NCBI GenBank assembly: GCA_013399695.1
Contig: VXAU01001101.1
Span: 264,444 to 328,443, forward strand
DNA length: 64,000 nucleotides
Source of the DNA: Formicarius rufipectus
Taxonomy: Eukaryota; Chordata; Aves; Passeriformes; Formicariidae
Direction of reading: 5' to 3'
Of the stretch, positions 37,853 to 45,735 are shown in pieces. The position numbers were made by a program, and so were the translations under genes. The stretch's first letter is position 1. Each line of letters starts with the position of its first letter. The notes under the pieces are model-generated. The model did not search any database, was not told where the DNA came from, and saw only the letters and a program-made list of their open reading frames with translations.

Positions 37853-38374
37853 GTTAATGTGGGCACCTTCCCGTGGTCAACGTGGGCACCTTCCTGGGGT
37901 CAACGTGGGCACCTTCCCCGGCTTAACGTGGGCACTTTCCCTGGGTTAATGTTGGCACCTTCCCAGGGTTAATGTGGGCACCTTCCGCGGGTTAATGTGG
38001 GCACCTTCCCCTGGTTAACGTGGGCAAATTCCCAGGGTAATCGTGGGCAACTTCACGAGGTTAACATGGGCACCTTCCCCGCGTTAATATGGGCAACTTC
38101 CCTGGGTTAATGTGGGAACCTTCCCCAGGTTAAGGTGGGCACCTTACGGGGATTAATGTGGATGCCTTTCCCCGGTTAACAAGGGCACCTTCCCTGGGGT
38201 TAATGTGGGCACATTCCCGGGATTAATGGGGGCACCTTCCCCGGGTTAACGTGGGCACCTTCTCTGAGTTAATATGGACCCCTTCCCTGGGTCAGCATGG
38301 GCACCTTCCCGGGGTGAATGTGGGCACCTTCCCCGGGTTAACGTGGGCACCTTCCCCGGGTTAACACGGGCACC
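37853..38374 (+). repeat. 23-bp minisatellite, about 22.7 diverged copies
   Basis: Units of 23 bp run from GTTAATGTGGGCACC near 37,853 to a partial unit ending near 38,374, with one or two single-base length changes. The consensus is GTTAACGTGGGC followed by ACCTTCCCCGG. Most neighbouring units differ at one to five positions, so this array is much older or less homogenised than the 13-bp array. GTTAAC or GTTAAT marks nearly every unit. Confidence 0.95.
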
Positions 38375-39482
38375 TCGGATCACGAGGATTCCTGCAGTGG
38401 AGGGGCCCCTTTTCACCTGCCAGCGTTTCTGCTTCAGCTTTCCCTGGCAAAGCTGGACAAGCCCTTCGGAGCTGTTTATTCTGCAGGTAACTGTGGGGAA
38501 GGTGCTGCAGGGGAGAATGGAATTCGCGGGGGTTTCTGCCTGCCAATCAGTTCCTTTCTGCAGAGGGAATACATTAAATCCCTCAACGAATCCCAGAAAA
38601 TCCAGGGCAGTGATGCTTCACAGCGTTTCCAGAAGCTATCGTCTTAACTCTGAAAAGGTTATAATATGCTAAAGCAGCAACAGCAGTGTGCCTGTGAAAT
38701 ACAGTCCCTATCCAAACTAATCAAAAAAGCCTTTCTATCAGAAGGAATTCCCCAGGAAACAACAGCCCATCTCCCTCACACAATTTGCAGCGTCATGAAT
38801 GAATAGCTCAGTAATCCAGCGAAATCCTCATGCTTAATGAGATAATGAAAAGTCATACGGCAGATGGAAAAGCTCTCCTAAATCTCATTAACCTGCCTCT
38901 TGGCTTTTCTGATATCAGCGAAAATCGGGAGTAAATCCGGGGGGATGGGGCGTTGGCTGCCAGGAAAATGGGTTTTTGGAGAACGGGGGAATCTAACCTG
39001 GCACCTGGGCTGAGAAGGGGCAGGCACCACAGCAGCACCATGGGAATAGAAACTGAAATATCTAAGAATAAGAAGGAGAATATCAAAGAGAATCGGGGTT
39101 TGCCCACAGTGCCGGTCCCCACAGCTCTGCCATGAGCCCCGGGACGGGGGGCAGCCCAGGCACTCCCAGACACTCCACAGCTCCTCCTCTTCAAGCCTTT
39201 GCTACCTCAGCTCTGCATCAAATGATCAAATCCAACCAGAAACCCTCCCACGCCAAGGGAAGAGAAGCCACAAATCAGCAAAAACCCGCAACTCGCTCTT
39301 TTTAAGCAAGTGTCCAAACCTCGAGGGGAAAAAACCATTGAAATGCTCACCTTTACCTTCAAGGAGGGGTTGAGGGGTTTTTACCTTTATTTCCAAAGGT
39401 GAGTTTTTAATGGAGCCCTGAGATATGAAACCTGGGGCATTCAGGACTAGGGGCACAAAGGTGGCACCTGTCCAGCGGGTCC
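38375..39482. other. Unique DNA, candidate intron of the minus-strand gene
   Basis: It lies directly downstream (minus sense) of the exon at 40,162-40,225 and so would be intronic if that gene is real. GCAG|GTAACTGTG at about 38,486 is a plus-strand donor-like site. No exon was recognised. Confidence 0.4.
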
Positions 39483-39912
39483 GAGGTGGGTGACACCTCC
39501 CCGGATCACCCGCAGGTGTGAGGTGGGTGACACCTCCCCCAGTCACTCTGTGGTACGAGGTGGGTGACACCTCCCCGAGTCACCCGCAGGTGCGAGGTGG
39601 GTGACACCTCCCCGAGTCACTCGGTGGTACGAGGTGGGTGACACCTCCCCGAGTCACTCGGTGGTACGAGGTGGGTGACACCTCCCCGGATCACCCGCAG
39701 GTGCGAGATGGGTGACACCTCCCCGAGTCACTCGGTGGTACGAGGTGGGTGACACCTCCCCGAGTCACTCTGTCGTACGAGGTGGGTGACACCTCCCCGA
39801 GTCACTCTGTCGTACGAGGTGGGTGACACCTCCCCGAGTCACTCGGTGGTACGAGGTGGGTGACACCCCTCGGGGTCACTCGGTGGTACGAGGTGGGTGA
39901 CACCTCCCCGGG
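39483..39912 (+). repeat. 37-bp minisatellite abutting the CpG island, 11 units plus a partial
   Basis: Units begin at 39,483 and every 37 bp to 39,890, followed by a 22-bp partial unit that runs into the CpG island. Each unit starts GAGGTGGGTGACACCTC, which is a dyad (GAGGTG and CACCTC arms, 5-base spacer). Many units continue with CCGAGTCACTCGG, a second dyad, then TGGTAC. At least three variants occur: GAGTCACTCGGTGGTAC, GGATCACCCGCAGGTGC and GAGTCACTCTGTCGTAC, in a mixed order. The array starts about 250 bp downstream of the minus-strand splice donor, so it would sit in intron 1 of that gene. Confidence 0.95.
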
Positions 39913-40161
39913 CCGGCGGGGCTCCGGAGGAGCAAAAGTAGCATCCAAAAGCCCAAAAATCATCACGGAGCGCTCTCCTCAGGCACCCCGAGGGACGGCA
40001 CCGCCGACACCAGCACGGGGCAGCGACCAGCGGCCGGTCCGCACCCCGTACCCCCTGCGCTCCCCTTGCCCCCCTGCCATCCCCGTGCCCCCCTGCGCTC
40101 CCGGTGCCCCCCTGCCCTCGCCGTGCCCCGCAGGTGTGGGATGGGCAGGACGGGCTCTTAC

Positions 40162-40225
40162 CGTGCAGCAGGAGCAGCCCCTGAAGGGCACACACGGCCA
40201 GGACGGCGCTCGGCCTGGGCAGCAT
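40162..40225 (-). CDS. First coding exon of an unidentified secreted or membrane protein
   Basis: Seen: on the minus strand an ATG at 40,225 opens 21 codons plus one base. The short N-region is MLPRPS, followed by the hydrophobic run AVLAVCALQGLLLLH. The exon then meets a consensus donor, CACG|GTAAGAG, with its last base at 40,162. It ends in phase 1, which is common for signal-peptide exons followed by Ig, cytokine-receptor, sushi or EGF-type exons. This is the first in-frame ATG I can find. The -3 base is G, an acceptable start context. The exon lies inside a CpG island, and an exact ETS/IRF composite motif is 60 bases upstream. Inferred: a secreted or type I membrane protein, possibly expressed in blood or immune cells. 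I do not recognise the protein. Later exons should lie below 39.48 kb on the minus strand, but I could not identify any. The alternative is a chance hydrophobic frame in a CpG island. Confidence 0.45.
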
Positions 40226-40284
40226 CGCCGGGCCCGGTGCCTTCAGTGTCCCGTGAGAGGCGAGGTCCGCGGTCGGGGACAAGT

Positions 40285-40294
40285 TTTCTTTTCC
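40285..40294 (-). promoter_or_regulatory. ETS/IRF composite element (EICE-like)
   Basis: The minus strand reads GGAAAAGAAA, an exact match to GGAANNGAAA, the composite element bound by PU.1 or SpiB together with IRF4 or IRF8. It continues AACT, so it also resembles an interferon-stimulated response element with one mismatch. It lies 60 bases upstream of the ATG of the exon above. Ten bases with two free positions occur by chance fairly often, so this is only suggestive. Confidence 0.35.
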
Positions 40295-41000
40295 AGCAAT
40301 AAGTCTGTGAAAGGCTGCGGGATGGAGCGGTAGGGGAGGGGAAGGACGAGCCGTGCAGAAGTTCCCACTTGTTGATTCCAGTCAAATTGTTCTTTTCATT
40401 CACTGCTTCATCCTGGGGCTGCAGAGCGTGTTTTCCTTCCTTTCTTCTCGACCTGCGGGTTCTTAGTTTTTTCTTTCCTCCGCTTTCCACAATAACCTGA
40501 TTCCTTCTTTCCCCCGTTCCTCTAATCCCTGCGGTGCCCGCGGGGAGCGGTGCTCCGTCTCAGAAACCTCCCCAGCCCGCCTGGCCGGTGCAGAGTAACT
40601 CAAGGGGTTAAAAAGCGAAGCAAAAGCACCAGCAAAAAGTTTGGCAAAAACTTTCCTCCACTCAGCGAGTCGCTGCTCCCGGCAGTCCTTCGCCTGGAGT
40701 TCGGGGTAAGGCGGCTGCTCTGCGAAGCCTCCTCTCGGGTCTGTTTATCCGGGGAGGCGCAGGTGCTGCGGAGAGCGGCGGGACGGACAAACCGCTGTGT
40801 TCCCGAAGGGCAGGAGCAGGGGGAGCTGCCGCGGCCCCTCCTGGCTCTACCTGCCGGGGGACACCGCGCTGTGCCCGGCGGCGGGCGGGCGGCGGGGCTG
40901 GGGCATGGCCCGACGGGCTGCGCTCTCCCTCTTCCCGCACCCCTCTGGGTCCGCTTTGCTTTCGCTGGGAAGTTTGATGAGAGCCCGAGAATCTTTATAG

Positions 41001-41721
41001 CGACAGGGAAAAAAAAAAAAGGGAGGAAGGCAAGACGTCACGAGCCGAGGGGACTTCACTCTCTCTCCCTCCCCTGTCATTTCACAGAGCTCCTGGATTT
41101 CCTGTTGCCGCTGCCTGAGATGGGGCAAAGAAAGGAATCCCTGCTGCTTCGCCTTGTCCCTGCAGCGAAGGAGCTGCGTGAGCATCAGGTGGCAACATCT
41201 TCCCCCCAGTCCTGCCCTGCCTCCCCCAGGGGCAGAAAGGTGGCCTCTCCCTCCCGGCTCCGCGGCTCCCAGGGCTCCAGGCCACCGGGAGAGGGAACAC
41301 AGAGGGAGGGACACCGGCTCGGGAACGGGACGCCTTGCAAGAGCAGTCTCTGCGCCCTCCTTTGCCCGGTTGTTGATCAGTTTGGGGCTCTCTTTGTGCC
41401 ACTCACTGTACCCTGCTGGAATGTCACCTCCATCCTCCCTGCCCTGCCACCACCGCTGTGCATCCCTCGCTCTTGGGGTGCACAGAAAGTTCCTTGTTTG
41501 AGCAGGGCTGTTCAGGCAACCCCAGCAGGGTTGTTATTTATATAACACAACCGCCTCCCCGATGGTCATGGGTTTCTCACAGCAGATCTGTCACATGGAT
41601 GTTATCTCCAGGAACTCGGGTGTGGACGGATCCACCCACACGTCGAGGTTTCCAGCCTGTCCACAAGCCCTTGCCCTTGCCTTGCCAGGCACGATTTCAG
41701 CAGGGATGGAAATATTTCTTC
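41001..41721. other. Unique DNA upstream of the CpG island
   Basis: After an A12 run at about 41,010 the sequence is GC-moderate. The plus-strand frame open from 40,550 to 41,545 (331 codons) crosses the island without domains or a convincing start, and I regard it as a CpG-island artefact. Confidence 0.5.
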
Positions 41722-41872
41722 AGGTCACAGACTACTGGGGGTTGGAAGGGACCCACAAGGATCTTCAAGTTTGGTGAACGGCCCCTTCAGGGCTTGAACC
41801 CTGATCAAACCTCATCGAACCCACGACCTTGGCATTATTAACACCAGGCTCTAACCAGCTGAGTTCATCTCA
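41722..41872 (-). mobile_element. tRNA-Ile-derived SINE with CR1-like tail (TguSINE1-type)
   Basis: Read on the minus strand it starts in a tRNA head: CTCAGCTGGTTAGAGC (D-arm and A-box region), then TGGTGTTAATAATGCCA (anticodon arm, loop TTAATAA with anticodon AAT, as in tRNA-Ile), then GGTCGTGGGTTCGAT (T-arm and B-box region). After about 70 bases it changes to a tail ending GATCCTTGTGGGTCCC and TTCCAAC, which matches the CR1 3' end. This head-plus-LINE-tail structure is that of TguSINE1, described from zebra finch and mobilised by CR1. The head is diverged and lacks a folded acceptor stem, so it is not a tRNA gene. Its presence is the main reason for assigning the window to a passerine. Confidence 0.85.
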
Positions 41873-43187
41873 GGGTTAATTGTGAGCAGCCCTGGGATGG
41901 TGGGGACAGTGTGATTTTGGCAGGGGATGTGCAGATGCTTCCCCTTTCCCCTCCACTCCGGGGAGAGCAAAGTCTTTTCCTGGTTCAGGGCTGGTTCAAG
42001 CCACAGGTGCCTCCTGGGCCAGCACAGCTTCAGCTGTAAGGGACACAAACTGCCCTCAGCTGGTGCCAGGTATCCCAGGAGATGTCCCAGAGCATGTAAG
42101 GGGCACTTCTGGAAATGCAGCCAACACTCAGGTGAAGAGGAGGGAGAGTTCTGCCTCTCGGGGAGCTCTTCATCTGGTGATGTCTCTCCTTCCTTTCCCC
42201 CTTTTCCTTCCTGTTCCTATAAGGAACCTTGGGCTCACATCAAACTTCCCGGCATCTGTTCTGTTCCCGTCCCATTACAGGGCTTTTCATGTGCACTGAC
42301 GATGAAAGGGCGGGGGCAGCTCTGCAGCCCCCCCCCTCCCCGCCACAGAACGTGCTTCCCGACCGTGCCACAAATGAGACCCTGGGCTCAAAGGACCTGT
42401 CACGGCCTGACAACAAAGCGCTGCCAGTCCCGCGGCACAGTGATGGGGTCGGTCTGCAATTTTTGGTTGCTCTTTTTCGGTTTGTTTTCAAAAGAAGCGA
42501 GAGACAGCAGGTGCGTTTAGTCCTTCTACTGTGTGCGCATCGAAGGGTTTAGGGACACTAAACTGTGCTCAGAGCGTGGTGCAGTTTTTCATGCCTTTAT
42601 TTAGGCCACTGCTAAGTTCTTGTCCTGGGTTAAGGCCAGCTGAAGATGCTGGGAACAGGTCGGTGTGCTGCACCAAAATGCACTGAGCGAAGGAGACGTA
42701 GGAACAGTTCGGAGAGCTACAGATCCAAAGGACAACGGGCACTTTAGAAGCACAGAATTGACATCTGGGGTAGAAAGGTGCCAAATTCAAGCGATAAATT
42801 GAACACAGAATAACCTCAGGTATTTCCAGGTCCGTCATGCAGTGTTAAATCAAGAACACTTTTCTTGACGTCTCACGATGTCACTGGTTAATCTGATTTT
42901 CACAGAAATGCCCAGATCATTCTGAAGATGACAAATGCGTTTTCTATGCCTAAAATGAAATTTTAGAGCACACAACTCCTCCCAGATCTGTGTTAGAGTA
43001 ATGGACTTCTGAATAGTTCTGGATAATAGTGAAGGCCAGTCTTAATGGGAACTTAACTGGGCAGTGAAAACTCTAACACATAAACACAGGAGTGTAGATC
43101 ATTTGTGATTTATGGGGGAGGTGTTTAAGAATTCATTGGAGGTTTCTTACCAGCTGATAATAGATTGTGTTGTATTTGTGTAAGGCC
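41873..43187. other. Unique DNA, no gene recognised
   Basis: No exon or repeat was recognised. The left half is GC-moderate with a short C-rich run near 42,325-42,345. From about 42,840 the sequence becomes AT-richer. Confidence 0.5.
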
Positions 43188-43243
43188 CCAGATAATCTTT
43201 TATCTGGTGATAAATGTAATTGATCTTTTAATTGAGATTAAAT
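43188..43243. promoter_or_regulatory. Candidate enhancer: inverted GATA pair plus homeodomain sites
   Basis: CCAGATAA (43,188-43,195) and TTATCTGG (43,200-43,207) form a perfect inverted pair of GATA-factor sites around TCTT. GATAAA follows at once (about 43,209). Homeodomain-type cores follow: TGTAATTGAT (about 43,216), TTAATTGA (43,228-43,235) and GATTAAAT (about 43,237). The flanks (43,090-43,260) are AT-rich and low in simple repeats, which is typical of conserved non-coding elements. No conservation data were available, so the call rests on motif density alone. Confidence 0.4.
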
Positions 43244-45386
43244 GCATCCAGCGTGTGGTTTCGCAAGGAATTCAGGATGGGAACCTGGACACGCGGTCCT
43301 AGGAACTATTTTTAATTCTTTATTTTCTCCCTCAAAATAAGCGAAATGAACCCCCAGAGTTGTAAGAAGGGCACGTTTTGTTCCTGAGCGTCTTCCCGTG
43401 CCTGAAGGAACCTGTTAGAGCTTTTCCAAAGCATCGCAAACTTCACTGGCACAACAGCACCTTCTGTTCATACAGATGGGAAAAGCCACTTGCTAACTGG
43501 ACTAAAACCTCTTCCTACTAATGCAGTTTGCTTTTCCAGGACAGTTATTCCATCTGAGGAACTCAAAACTCTTTACTAATATTAACAAACAGCCTCACGA
43601 TACTCATGGGAATTGAAGTAGGGCTGGAAAAGGTGATTTAACTTCCAAGGAAGTGCTTTTAGCGTTGTAAAGGCACCCAGAAGCTGTGTCAGTGCGACCA
43701 CAACTAAATAAAGATAATCATTGCGTAAGGGAGTGAATGTTGCTGTGTCTGGTGGAAATAGCAGAGAGCCGGGCTGGGAGGCAATGAGTCTGGGCAGAGC
43801 ACCAGGGCTGTGCCCACCCTGCAGCGCTGTGGCACCTGTGGCACCGAGGCGGGGCGGTCCGTGAGATTAAACACCAACCCAGGGATTGCCTGGAGCGTTT
43901 CCCACCCTCCTGGCATCGGCCTGACAAAGGATTCCGTGTCAGCTTGACAGGGGACCAACCCAGAGCTGGGAAGCCCTTCCCTTTGCCTCGCTCCTCTGTT
44001 GCTGCTCCTCATGAGTGCTCCTGTGTCCAGGAAGGGCAGCAGAGGGAACGGCTGTTGCTCAGGGTCTGGGGTCGCATCCTCCTCTGTGTGGCAGCCTTAG
44101 CCAAAGGTGAAACGGCTCTGCCCTGAGCTCTGGGGTGGGCACTGCTCAGTGATGGCACAGAGGGGCCCTTCTGACTCACCCCATCTGCGCAAACCTCGCT
44201 TTCACCAACCTCCTTTGGCCAGCGCCTGTTTGCCTCGCTCAGCAACAGAAGGGAAGAGGCAAGTTTCGTCTCTAATCCTACATTTTAGATGTGTAATTCT
44301 GCCCTGCTCCTTCAGGGACATGCACTTTGAGGCCTTTCCTATCGGCTTGGCCGAGAGAACCCCGAGAGAGACACGTCTGCTCTCCAAGGCAGCCCTTGCC
44401 CTTGCAGTGGGGGAGAGCTGATGCTGCCAGAGCTCAGCCTTGCCCCCAGAGAGAGGAGCAAGCAGACCATGACAGTGCACCGAAGGACATTTTTCCGTGT
44501 TAGTGATCTCAGTTTCGGTGTCTGTGACCCGTGGTGGTGGCTGCGTGTAAGGACAGAGGGTTTCACTGTGATGTGCTGTACCCAGGGGCTTTATCCCCTC
44601 CCTGGATGGACGGTGTTCCGTGCCGTGTGAATTCAAGCCCCTGGAAGAGGTGCTGGAAACAGGCAGGACACGGGAAACGTGCCTTGTGGTTTGCTGCGTT
44701 ATTCTTGGGTAAAACTCTGCCTGTCCCATGACTCCAGCTGTCACCTATTTGATGTACAGGGTGCCTTGGAGGCATATTCCAAACTCCAGGACGCACAGGG
44801 TGCTGCCTACCTGTGGCGTATGGGACCCTAAGCCAGTAAACAGAAGCCAAACCAGCAGTTCCCAGGTTCCCAGTGCCACACGGCCTCTCTCGACGGTGGC
44901 ACTGCCAATGGGAGCTGCCTCAATGCCGAGGAGAGCTGCAGATTCCCGGCTGGGTGTGCCCCTGCCCACAATCCAGGCAGGCTGTCTCTGATGCACACAC
45001 ATCCCCCAGTCGCTGGGGGATCGAAATCCAAGTGGACACTGTCGGTCTGTGGGCAAACAGGGTGGGGAGCCTTCAGATGGAAATGTTTTGCGTTGGAAAA
45101 CGGCGCGTTATCAAAACAGGAACTTTCTGTGGGAGCTCTCAGTTTGCAATAACTTCTGTCAGGGGTGCAGTTTCTAGGGAAAGAAAGCATCACGCCAGCC
45201 TTGCCTGTAACTTGGTGACCTGTGTGTGCAAGTCTGGCTTCAGGTCACAAGCCTGAATTAGGTCCTAGAACTGTGAGATCACATCTTGCTGGAGTCCTCT
45301 GTGCCGCAAATCCACTGGCTGCCCTTTGCTGTTCCCATCAGCCTCTTGCAGACGTGTTTGCTTACTTATTCCTTTGTTTAGAAATT
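43244..45386. other. Unique DNA, no gene recognised
   Basis: It is AT-rich to about 43,700, then GC-moderate. Minus frames at 44,202-44,744 and plus frames at 44,107-44,421 overlap in antisense and show no domain. Nothing else was recognised. Confidence 0.5.
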
Positions 45387-45417
45387 TAAAAAGAAAAAAA
45401 GAAAAAAAAAAAAAAAA
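45387..45417 (+). repeat. A-rich simple repeat
   Basis: AAAAAGAAAAAAAG is followed by A16. No SINE body is recognisable on either side that would make this a retroposon tail. Confidence 0.85.
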
Positions 45418-45644
45418 GCCTCAAGAAAACCCCATTTGGCTCAAACACAGAATGGGAACAAAATGTTTCTCTAGCTGAGAAAAACATTTCCTGCCCGGCT
45501 TAGTTCAGGCCCACAGCAGTGCACGGGCCGGTGGCGAGGGCAGCAGAGCCACGGGCAGGTCTCTGCTGCCTCCGAGGGGTGGCAGCTCCCCAGGGAAGGG
45601 CAGGAAGCACACGCAGCCACCAACAGAGTCCCTGGGAGACTTTC

Positions 45645-45735
45645 TGCTTCATCCAAGAAGGGAAAACAAGGCAAAGAAGGGTTTAGTGAATCGCCCAAAG
45701 CCACAAAGCAAAGCTGGACGTAGCCTGTCTGTCAC
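45645..45735 (-). mobile_element. MIR-like (CORE-SINE) relic
   Basis: On the plus strand the order CATCCAAGAAGGGAAAACAAG, GCAAAGAAGGGTTTAGTGAA, TCGCCCAAAGCCACAAAG, CAAAGCTGG, CCTGTCTGTCA parallels the reversed MIR consensus (CAGATGAGGAAACTGAGGC, ACAGAGAGGTTAAGTGACTT, GCCCAAGGTCACACAG, CAGAGCTGG, CTGTCTGAC). It is strongly diverged, as expected for an element that was active before the bird-mammal split. Confidence 0.6.

Larger units (their letters stand above)
39900..41000. promoter_or_regulatory. CpG island, probable promoter
   Basis: CpG is frequent in two dense blocks (39,900-40,280 and 40,540-40,990) separated by a poorer stretch. CpG is depleted elsewhere in the window. The island surrounds the minus-strand start codon at 40,225. 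No clear TATA box is visible, as is usual for CpG-island promoters. A plus-strand donor-like TCGGG|GTAAGG lies at 40,705/40,706, which would fit a divergent transcript. The right edge is marked by an A12 run at about 41,010. Confidence 0.7.

Noticed and set aside
40550..41545. 331-codon plus-strand open frame
   Set aside because: It runs through a CpG island, where stop codons are depleted by base composition. The Gly/Arg/Pro/Ala-rich translation shows no domain and the start has no supporting context.
41790..41868. Possible tRNA-Ile gene
   Set aside because: The arms around the anticodon and B-box are recognisable, but the acceptor stem does not pair, the T-arm is broken, and the sequence continues into a CR1-like tail. 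It is therefore a SINE head.
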